This document shows positions 27,601-39,600 of a DNA stretch of 64,000 bases, piece after piece (position 1 is the first letter of the stretch; every line of letters starts with the position of its first letter). Below the pieces are notes generated by a model. The model saw only the letters and a program-made list of their open reading frames with translations. It was not told the DNA's origin and did not search any database. This DNA is from Macropodus opercularis (Eukaryota; Chordata; Actinopteri; Anabantiformes; Osphronemidae), in contig CM061109.1 of the NCBI GenBank assembly GCA_030770545.1, positions 20,182,001 through 20,246,000 on the forward strand, written 5' to 3'. Position numbers and translations under genes: made by a program.

Positions 27601-30600
27601 TGAGCTTCAGCGCACCTTATCATACAACGTGATGTGGTTTTCGTGAGAAGAGTGGTGACCTCAGGGAGTGAGAGGGATGGTGATAACACCCAAAACAGAC
27701 AGTAACACGTCCCATCAAGCAACAAAACACTTTGAAGAAACATGAATTTTCTGAAACTGTGGGCACTTCACTACCAGGCACCATGTACACATGTTCCCTT
27801 TAGTCGTTGGGTGATGAAGTGTCTGCTGTCATCAGGTATTACCTTCTGCCAGCCCTCCTCGGTCTCTGGATCTTTCTCTTCCTCAGCTTCACTCAACAGC
27901 AGCTTCCTCTGAGCTTTCTTCTCTTCCTCCTCCTTGTTCACCTCCTTGAACTCAACAATGTACCCGGTGACCTTTGACCCTCCATCTACCAGAGGAGGTA
28001 TCCACTCCAGCTCCACGGTGGACTTTGTCCAGTCTGTCACCTTTGGAGTAGGTGGTCCAGGAGGCTCTGCAAACACACACAGAACACAAACTGTTAGGAA
28101 GTCTCCATTTATTGGATATTTGTGAGCCTGATGACAGACTGAATGTTTGGTTCTGACCCAGATAGTTTTACATAAACACTCAGTACCACTGACTGTCAGG
28201 TTTCCTGTCAGGGAGGTGTGGCCTTGTTCAATATTTCTTACTGAACTGGTGGTGCTGTCATGTAACACACTTACTGATGGGGTCTCTGCAGACAACAGGG
28301 TCCGAGGGCATGCTGGGAAGACCGCAGCCAGCAGCGTTAACAGCGATGACCCTGAACTGGTACAAGGCATTTGCCAGCAGGCCAGTCACGTCCCAGTTGT
28401 TGCCCAGTGGCAGCGCCCGTATTGGGTCACGGGTGACGCGGGTCCAGCGCTTTCCAGTTGTCTCCTTCTTCTCAACAATGTAGCCAGTGATGGAGGAGCC
28501 ACCATCGTACTTTGGTTCGTCCCAGTTGACGGTCATGGACTCCAGACAGACATTGGTGACTGTTGGTTTGTCACACTGACCAGGAACAGCTACAAGAAGA
28601 CAGGCATCAAGACTCGATACGCTACATGTTGACATTATTGCTATATGCAAAATTTGAAAATACTGATCTCACTTTATAAATTAAGTTTAATGAAATGAAT
28701 GTTTTTCTGTTGAAGTAATTAGAAGTAAACTTTTACTCCAATATGTTGCTTCTTGTTTTGTAGTGAATAACATTTGTGATTTTGGACTATTAACCAGAAA
28801 AAATAACCTAGGGCGACCTCTGGGCCTTGGCAGGTGCTAATGGTCAATAATAGAGACATTTTAGCTTTAGAAACAGCTGACGGAACTCACTGAAGAGGTT
28901 TCTGGCCTTCTCAGGCTCGCTGACCAGTGGAGGTCCGGTTCCAAACTTGTTCTGTGCCATCACTCTGAACTCATACTCATGGTTCTCAGTCAGCCGAGTC
29001 ACCACATAGGTGCATTCCTTGGGGTCATCGGAGACATGGACCCAGGACTTCCTGTTTTCCTCACGCTTCTCAACCACATAGTTGGTGATCTTAGATCCGC
29101 CATCGTCTGTGGGAGCATTCCAGGCTAGTCCAATCCTGTCTGCAAACACTTCAGTAAACTTGATTGGTCCAACAGGAGTGCCAGGTGGTCCTGCAGGGTA
29201 AGAGAGAGAAAGTCAAGTCACAATTAACAACTATTAACTTTGAATAGTAAGTAGCAAGACATTTTAAATTAAAACTGTAAATTCTGTTAAAATAGCTGAA
29301 GCTAAGCAGATGCAAGACACAACATACCATCCTCACAAATGAACTAATAACTGTAATCATGTCTGTTCCTTAAATGAAACTCTGGAGGTTTTGTTTGTAG
29401 GAAGACAGACAAAACGTTACTGCTGTAATCACCGGTGAGGGAAGAGGTTCAGTCACAGCGAACCCTTTCTCAAACAAAAACATAACAAAATGTTTCCCAC
29501 CTAACACAGAGAGCTTGATGTCTTTGGTGACAGTGCCCAGGCTGTTGCTGGCCGTCAGGCTGTAGAGGGCGCTGTCGTCCCTGCTGGCCTGTTGGACCAG
29601 CAGTGTGCACTTGTCCTGGGTCACCAGTTTGCTCATGTGCTGGTCATACTGGACGACTGCCTTCTCCCCAGGTGTAGCCAGGTTGGCCTTCTGCCAGGTG
29701 AGTGTTGGGAATGGGCAGCCACTTATTTTTGCCACGATGCTGATGTCACAGCCCTCTTCGCCCTCCAAGGCTTCACGCATCTGGATGGTCGGAGCACCTG
29801 AAAGAATCAAGAAGCTACATCAAAGTGTCCTGAGGCAAATGTGGCTGTAAGTTGGCTGTTACTCACATGTCTGGTCCTTAATGACCATGGGCCCAACAGT
29901 GGCGGACGGTCGACTGGGTCCTGCAGCATTCACAGCTTTCACCCGGAACTCGTATTCTCCTCCCTACAGACCAGCAGCACACATGGAATGAAGGTCTGTA
30001 GCAACATCTTCACATCACAGTATCAGCAGAGTAGCGAGATTAAATCTGAGCGTCACTTCTCCAACAACTTTGGTTTTACTTTTCCAGCCGAAAATGATCA
30101 GTTTCACACATTACTCTGACCCAATGTTGTAGTTTAATATACAGCTAAATCAAAAAAAAAGTCCTGCATGGGCAACTTCAGGTAGTAAATGAGTAGTTGT
30201 ACAAAATATATATAATATTATGGATTATGTGTATAAAAGAACTGAAAAAAGAGCAACAGGATCTAGACCAACCTCCTTCAAGTCTTCCACCAGAAAGGTG
30301 AGTTCTTCTACATCCCTCTTGTTGCACTGTTTCCAGGTCTCCTTCTCCTTGCCACTCGTGTCCCAGCTCAAACGTTCAATTATGTAATGCTTCACTGGAG
30401 AACCACCGTTGTTCTTGGGTGGCTCCCAAGTCAGAGTGACGGTGTTCTTTGTCACCAGGTTGACTTTAAGTTTGGTGGGTGGGTCAGGTGGATCTGAGAA
30501 GAAACAGGAGGACGATGAGCGTTGGTTTGGCAGTTTGTATCTGAGTAACTGGAAGAGCAGGTGTGTCCTTACAGATCGGGTCCCGGGCCCGCACAGGGTC

Positions 30601-33600
30601 GGTGGTGACTGTGAATGGACCAAACCCAAGTCTGTTCTCAGCTCGAACCCTGAACAGGTATTCTTGACCTTCCAGAAGACCTGGAACCACATAGGCCTGG
30701 CTAGCACAGGCTACATTCACCTGAAAAGGAATCAATCACTTCACTGGTTATAAAGAGTCTTTCTCTTGTGACTGTGATAATTTTGACAGTCTGTAGGGCT
30801 GTAATATTAGTTCATTAAGTAGAATCATGCTAAATCATTACGAGGATTTATTGAAGTTATATGAGGGTCTGTTGCATGGACGTCTGGTCAACAAAGAAAT
30901 AAACACAGCCTGTAGAAACTCGCCGTTTACCTTGGTCCAAGCCTTGTCTATGAGACTTTTCTTTTCAATAAAATAGCTCTTGATTCTTTCCCCTCCATCA
31001 TTATCAGGGAGTTTCCAGATCAGCCTCATGGTCGAGCGAGTGACATCGGTAACCTTCAGCTCTTTTGGAGGACCAGGAACATCTGCAACAAGGAAAGAAA
31101 CAGTGAGATGTAAAAGAACAACAATGAAGCCAATGAACAGATATTTTCCAATAAAAGAAGTCTTACCAATTAGCAAACACTACTAGCATTAGCAAACTAT
31201 AAAAAAAAGCCCAAACATACCAAGGACGTTGACTCTAACGTTGACGTGTTTCTGTCCAGACTTGTTCTTGGCGGTGATGGTGTAACGTCCAGAGTGGCTC
31301 CTCATACTGACAGGGACGGTCACAACAGATGTGGTGTCTGTGGACTCGACCTGAATACACAAATAAAATTAAATCAAAAGAAAACTAAACAGAAAGTTTA
31401 GAGAAAGAAGAAACTTCACTGAACAATTACACTTTTGTGTTAAATGAGGCAGAGGAAATCTAAACAGACAAGAAGAAATTAGCAGCTTTTTGTGCTTTAC
31501 TAGGGTGTTTAAGAGGTGCCATGAGGAGGCACCGCTGAGGTGATGAGCTCACCTCAGAGTCCACAGGTAGCGTGTGCAGCTTATTCTTCTGGTGCGTCTT
31601 AGCTTTACCATAGAAGTCCCAGGTCACCTTGGGGGCAGGTCGGCCCTTGATAATGGCAGGAATTCTGATTGGATCGCCAGCACGGATGTAGAGCAGATCA
31701 TCAACAATCATGTCTATGGTAATGGAAGGTCCAACTGTGAAGCATAAAACAAGAGTGAAATCAAATGAGCACAACAACACTATGATAATTAAAGTTGCTG
31801 TTATTACTGGAGGAACATACGCTGGACATCTTCAATCAGAACATCCCCGGTGCTGGGGCTGGGGTCAGACTCGCCAATGTCATTGACAGCAATGATCCTG
31901 AAGCGGTAGCGTTTCAGCTCGCGCAGGGTGGGCACCGTAAACTCTGTGGTGGGGTGCAGGGTGTCCGCATCATTTACCCTCACCCAGTCCGATTTGCCCT
32001 CATCCTGAATCTGGATGATATAGCCTTTGACGGGGCTTCCTCCGTCACTTTCCGGTGGTTTCCAGGACAGCGTGACGTTGTGCTTGGTCTTATCAGCAAC
32101 CTCAGGAGCAGCAGGCATGCTTGGGGGAGCTAGAGGGAAGCACAGCAGGAGCCATGTTAGAAACTCTAAGTTGCCAATACAAAAACGAAACAACAAGAAT
32201 CACTTATGTTGATAATTATTCAACTCACTAATTGGATCAACTGCAAAGGCAGAGTCAGACGGTCCACTGAATGGTCCAATTCCCGCAGAATTTGCAGCAG
32301 CGACTCTAAACTCATACTCTGTTCCTTCAAATAGATGATTGGCCTGAAACACAAAAGAGTGCATATTACATTACAGCAATGCAATCTAAGCCTGACCAGA
32401 GGCTGGTCCAGAATTTGAAAACCCTCAGGGAGTCAGCTGATCAACTAAACCAAAGTATTGGCACAAAAAAACACACATTTCAGCAGAATCACAAGAAATG
32501 CAACTGAAGTAAGTAAGTAGACTGCAAACAGTCTAACAGCTGTTATGTTATGTCGTAGGGCCCCAGGTTGGGTTCAAGCCTTCTTTAGAGGTGCAGCCAA
32601 GTCCCAGCAGCTCACCTGGTATTCCCACCCTTTCATGCCTCTCTTGGTGATCAGGGCCTTATTGACTCTAGCCCAGTAGGTAGTGCCCTTCTCCCGTTTC
32701 TCCAGCCAGTAGCCGATGATCCTAGAGCCACCAGTGTCAGTGGGAGGTTGCCAGCTCAGGGTCATGGTGGCCTTGGTGTACTCGGTAATGGTTGGCTTCT
32801 CTGGTGGGCCAGGTAGGCCTAAGGGGTCAATAATCTTGACCTCAGCTGTCATGCAGGGTTCAGAAATTCCATAGAGGTTTTGAGCTCGGATCCGGAACAG
32901 GTAGGTCTTGTTATTCTCCAGGTTCCACACCTGTAGATGAGGGAGGCGGTGTTCCCGTTAGAAGCAGTTAACGGTACTGACAAAATTTCAGCGTTATATC
33001 ATTTAATTGTTGAACATACCCTGAGTTTCTTCTCAACAATGCTGCTCGTAACCTCCTCCCACTGCTCAGGCGCAGCTTCCTGTCCCTCTTCTCGCGCCAC
33101 TTCCTCTGCCCCCACTTCCTTCTTCTCAACAATATAATTGGTCAGATCACTGCCTCCAATATCTAATGGTGCATCCCACTTAAGGTAACAAGACTCAGAC
33201 TTGATGTCAGACACGGTTGCATTCCTGGGTGGAGTTGGTCGATCTAAGGAGACACCATGCTTTCAGTTATGGCTTGTTCAAATGTGAACTGTACCATTTA
33301 ATATCATTGTCTCTCTGATCCTCTGACGGGTATGTTTTCACTCACCTAAGACCATAACATAGATGGTGTGTCTGGCTGTGCCCGCGTTGTTGGAGGCAGC
33401 CACAACGTAGGTGCCACGGTCGCTTCTCCTGGCTGATGGAATGGTCAGAGCGGTCTTGCAGTTCAACCTGCCGGTGACTTCCGTGTGTATAAGCACAGTC
33501 TCAGTGGACTGTGGAATCACAATGTCATCCTTGGACCATTCGACTGTAGGAATGGGCAGGCCCAGCACGTCAGCAGGCATCTCAATGGGCTCGCCCTTTT

Positions 33601-36600
33601 TCACAGTAATTGAGTCATGCTCAAAGTGTTTTAGCATGTGGACCTCAGGAGGAACTAGGAGGGACAGGAGAATGAGAAAACAAGTGTAAAAGTGCTCAAA
33701 AGATGCCCACATTGTTTTCTGACTTCAAGATTGTTCCAAATATTCATTCTTACCTTCATCGTCTTGGATGATCACAGCTAATGGGATGGTTGGTTCACTC
33801 TGTCCTATAGCGTTGACACACTTGATCCTGAACTCATACATCCAGTCCTCATCCAGACCCTTAACAGTCATGGTCAAGTCAGGGCACATCTCTGTGTTGC
33901 AGGGCTCGAATGCCTGTTGGTCGTGTCTCTTCTTCTCAACAAAATAGCCGAGTACGGGGCTGCCGCCGTCGTTACGAGGTGGTTTCCAGGCGAATGTGAT
34001 TGAGTCCTTGGTGCGCTCTGTGTAGTTGAACTTCTCTGGGTTTGATGGTGGAGCTACAGAAACACAGTTACATTTAAGTACACATTCTCTTTCAAGCAAA
34101 AAGTGCCTATTGTGCTTCTTTCAAACTGCTTACATATCTGAATCAAAACTAAGTAACTGAAGAACTCACTTGGAGCATCCACAGCCAAGATAGACGGCAG
34201 CTCGACAGGCTGGCCCAAGCCGTATTTGTTCTTCGCTATGACGCGGAATATGTACTCCTGCCCTTCCTCGATACCCGTACACTCACACTTGGATGCCACA
34301 GTTTCAACAGGCTGCTTCCATATATCCTTTTTAATGTCTTTTCGCTCAACGACGAAGCCGGTCACGTCACCGCCTCCATCATCTTTGGGGTCGTCCCAGT
34401 TCAGGAATATCATCTTACGGGTGACGACAACAGGCTTCAGGTCTGTGACAGGTCCAGGCACATCTACAGGTACAACAATGAAAATGTTTAGAGCCCTGCA
34501 GTTAATGTCTGAACAATTTCATTAAACCCTGTACTGGATTTCTGGACTTACCCACAACCTCCACTCTGGTCCAAGCATTCTTGACGCCACTGGGGTTGGC
34601 AGCAGAGATCTGGTATTTGCCAGCGTCCTTCCTCTGAATGTTTGGCAGTACAAGAGTGCTGTTATTGCCCTCAGTGATGATCTCCACGAGGTCTTTGTCA
34701 GGGTTACGGTCGTCCTTGGTCCAGTTGATGTACGGATAGGGTTTGCCTGTTACGGTGGCAGGTATACGCAGCGTCTCTCCAGCTCTGATGATCATATCTT
34801 TGGTGATTGAAACGTCCAGTTCAATCACTGGCTTCTCTGTGCATGCCAACAAAACACAGAAGCAAAATATCAACAAATATCAAACACTTCATTAGACAAT
34901 ATCTGGCCGAGTAACTCTCAGCTCAGTGAGTACTTATTCTTGTGGTCTGTCTTTTTGTGACTTACCTGCAGGATTTCTGACAATCACAGGCTCTGTGACT
35001 CCTGGTGGTCCCTCTCCAGCGGCATTGCAGGCAATGACTCTGACTACAAACTTGGCCCCTTCACGAACTCCAAAGATAGTGAAGGCCCGACTCCTCTGGG
35101 AATGCTCTGTACACCTGGACCACTCAAGACCAGGACCAGCAAGAGCCTGAAACACACCGTAAACATGGAGACATTAGTCTGGACTGAAAGCAAGCAAATT
35201 ATGCTCTGGATTAGAGAAACTCTGATGTGAGTGAGTAGCTACAGGGAGGCAGGAAGATGATCTCACCTTTTCCACATGATACCCCACAATCTCTCCTCCA
35301 CCATTGTCTACAGGTGGGTCCCACTCCACTTCGATGGAGTGGTCTGTGGTTGTTGCTATTCTAGGAATGGGAGGTCCAGGAGGTACTACAGCATCACAAA
35401 TGAACACATATTGATATTAACATTATTAACATTATCTCTGGAAGTCAATCCATCGAGGGCTCCAGAGTCTTGTACTTCCAGCAAAGACATGAAAGGAGAT
35501 TAGTCATGACAACAAAACGCATAATGAGACCAATTACTGTTGTGCAGTTTGCCACAAATTAAAACACAAGGTTAAGAACTGTACATACAAATTGGAGCCT
35601 GGGCCACAATCGGCTCTGAGGGATCACTGAACTTTCCGACGCCAGCCTGGTTTTCAGCTGCCACCCTGAAGATGTACGTCAGTCCCTCCATCAGGCCTCC
35701 AACTTTCAGGTTAGTGACAGGAGCAATTTCCCTAAAGGTCAGAAGGGGAGATTCAGCATAAGCTTAGACATTTTCCATACCAGCAGTGCCTCCAGTTTTA
35801 TTAGTCCCAGAGTCTTCACCTGTTGACACGTGCCCAGCGTGAGCTGTTAATCTCGCGGCGCTCCACCCAGTATCCAATGATGGGGTTGCCATTGTCGTTC
35901 GGCTGGTTCCAGGTCGCAAGCATGCTGTTAGCTGTGACATCACCAACCTGTGGCTTGTCAGGAGCCTCGGGAGGGTCTGAGGAAAATGCAGCAGGAAATG
36001 TTGATTTCTTTTCTGAATTACAAATGCGATTACACTTTGCCTGTTATTCTCCTATTTTTGGAATCATCCATACCGGTGATATTGACTATCACCTTTATGT
36101 ACACAGTACACAGGTGATGACTTGTGATGAGACATAAGCAGTAACAATAATAAGATTCCGTACCAAAAGGATTCTTTGCAATGATTGGCTTGGAGACGCA
36201 GGGTGGGCCAGCGCCATGCTTGTTCTCAGCCACGACCCTGAAGATGTACTCCTTCTTCTCAATGAGTTTGGGCACAAGGTAGCGGCACCCTCTAAGCGTG
36301 GAAGTGACAGAGCTCCAACCAAACTCCACACGTGAGTTGTCCTTCTTCTCTAGAGTGTAGTTGAGGATTTCACTGCCACCATCGTCAAGGGGGGGGGCCC
36401 ATCTACAGATGACAGAATTCTTCCTGACCTCCTCAAACGTGAAGTTCACTGGAGGACCAGGAGTATCTGTACAGAGACCAAAGGGTAAATGATTAGATAA
36501 GGCAGCACATTAGAAAAATGACAGTTGCTGTTATTTTCAATTATTATTCCAATTCAATTTGATTAAACTATTATGTTATTATTAATTATTTTCTACAGTG

Positions 36601-39600
36601 ATACTTTCACAAAAAGCTTAAATATGCATCAACATTTTATATTCTACATCACAGGATGCTGAGATGTTTTCATTGTCTGACTGAACCTTTTTAGTACACA
36701 TTAAATGGTCTCATTGCTTGAAATGGCTTAACGTAATAACAGATCACAGAGTACATGTAACTACAGCTTTAAGAGTTTAACAGAAAGTAGAAACACATCT
36801 CACCAAGCACGTTGACTTGACAGGTTGCAGAGGCGACTCCCTGACCGTTCTCCACCTTGATCATGTAGACTCCGTGGTCGGCGCGGACTGAGTCTGTGAT
36901 GATGACAGAGGACACACCCCTGCGACTGTTGTTGATCGTCAGACGCTCGTTTACCGTTGGATAGTCTGGCTCTTCCACTTCCAGCTCTGCTGCCTCTTCT
37001 TTTTTCTCTTCCTCCTTTTTCACCTCACCTTCCTTCACCTCTGCCTTTTCGGCTTCTCCCTCCTTCTTTTGCTCGTCCTTCTTAACCTCCTCTTTCTTCT
37101 CCACCTTCTTCTTGAGGGGTTTTTCTGGCCTCTTGCGAAGCGGCTCAGGACGGATCACCTGGTTGTTCCAGTACCAGGTGATCTCAGGGTAGGGAGCCCC
37201 AGATATGTTGGCGTCCAGGCAGATCTCGCAGCCTCGTCTTACGCTGAGACCGGACTGCAGGCTGCCACTTAGGAAAACCTTCGGAGGATCTAATAAGAAC
37301 AGAAGCAAAATTAAGAGTTCATGAGGTAACAAGTTTAGTAGAGTTTGTATATTGGGAAATGCACTGTATAAACACAAGGTTAAAGGGAAAGGCTTCCCTT
37401 CTTCAAATTGTCAGGGGTTAGCATCACACTTACTGCTGGCATCTGAGGCCTTTACGAACAGAGTGCTACGAGAGGGCTCGCTGATCCCTGCTGCATTTTC
37501 AGCTTTGACTCTGAAGGCATAGCTCTTGCCCTCTGTCAGGTCTTTCACAGTGTAGGACAGGACAGGCACCAGGAAGTTGTTGCACCGCTCCCACTTGTCC
37601 TCGCCCTTCTGCTGCTTCTCCAGGATATAACCCATGATCTTGGCACCTCCATCATACATTGGAGGCTTCCAGGTAAGGGTGATGGTACTGGATGTGGGGT
37701 TGTGGGTCTCAACGTCCACCGGTGGGTCAGGAGCATCTGGGATGAGAATCAGTTTTCAGTTAAATTCCTTCTTGTACAAAATAAACATCAATTCTTCTGA
37801 GGAAAGAAACAATTTAATGAATGAAAAACATGTTACAATTTATATTTCTAACTTGTAAACAATAATTTGTTTGTAGATTTATCAAAGAGGAAATAAGAGA
37901 TCTCACGTTTCTGGTCCTCAGCAATGACTGGGTTGCGAAGCTCAATGAACTCCCCTCCTCCGACCTTGTTGACAGCCTGAACCCTGAAGTAGTACTCTCC
38001 GTTTGGGATGAGGTCCTTAACATTCCAGCTGACCTTGTTCTCTCCAGACATCATATTGACGTACGTCCTCCTGCCAGCCTCACGCCTCTGCGCACACACA
38101 AAAAGAAAATTAACTCAATAGTTATTGAGTTCGTCCGACTCAAAACTGTCAATGCAGCCGAAACATAAAAACATTCTGCCATCTCGAACCTGCAGGACGT
38201 AGTGAAGGATTGGAGAGCCGCCATCGTAGTCCGGAAGATCCCAGGTCACTTTGCAGGAGCTCTTTGTGATCTCACAGGCCACAATCTCCTTACAGGGACC
38301 AGGAAGACCTGAAGGTAGAGAGAAGGATGTGTTTCAACTCGTTCGGCGGCTGCTGCTGTTGTAATGTCTTACTACACTCAGTCAGTTGAGTACCGATGAC
38401 TTTGACGTTGATGGTGGCGCTAGCAGCTCCCAGTTTGTTCTCCAGAGTCACTTTGTACACTCCGGCATCAGTGTGAAGACTGCTATCAATCTCCAGATGA
38501 CAGGCAGTGTACTCCTCTCTGTTAGCAAAGACACTGATGTTTAACCAATCCTTAAAACAGAGACGACCTTGTTTACAGATTTTCCTCTTCTTGCTGCACT
38601 GACCTGAAGCCGGCGCGTTCGTCAGCCTTGAGCTCCTTGCCGTCCTTGTGCCAGGTGACTCTTGGTGAGGGAACAGCTCTGAATGGAACTGGGATGTGCA
38701 GCTTCTCTGTCTCCACAACAACCAGGTCCAGAGTTTGGAACTCCAATGTGGGGTTGCCTGAATTCACAGGAAGAATAAAAACACAGGTAAATTAGTGCCA
38801 GTTTACCAAATATCAAGCAAGGCTCTCAAGGTAGTAGTGGTAGCAGTAAGTTGTTCTTACAGTCTGAGTCTCTGGCAAAGACGTTCTCAGAGATGTCAGA
38901 CGGATCACTGACACCAACAAAGTTGATGGCCCTGACTCTCAGGATGTACTGCTTCTCAGGCACCAGGCCCTCATCCACGCGGTATTTCAGCTCCTTAACT
39001 GGACGGGAGTTGACCCTCATCCACTTCTCTGTTCCTGCCTCACACATCTCGATGTGGTAGCCGGTGATGGGGGAGCCACCGTCCCTCTGAGGAGGTTTCC
39101 AGGCGATAGACAGGAAATCCCGGCTAGCTCCAGTGACGTGCAGCTCGATGGGAGGTGATGGCACAGCTGGAGCAGACAGGACTCACACATTTAGCCTCTG
39201 TTGACTTTACACTTTCAAAGACTTTTAGGTCCTGGACCAACCTGTTGGGTCTTCGATAGTAAGGATCTCGGTAGGTTCACTTGGGTGTCCGACACCGGCC
39301 TCATTTTCAGCGCTAACCTGGAATTGAACCTCCGTTCCTTCAATGACGTCTGTCACTCTATACTTACAGTCTGGACCTGAGGTCTTCCCACATTTCACCC
39401 AGCGAGTTCCGAGCTTCTCCTTCTTTTCAATGGAATACCTGTAGGGTGAAAACAAACCTTCGTACTCAGAGACTAAAATAAGATGAATCTGGCCAGTGTT
39501 ACAAGCAATTAATGAGTCATGAATTCATTAAATACATTCATCATTTTTAGGAACGGTCATATCTTTGGATTTCAACAAAAGCAACCTTTAAAAGCAAACA

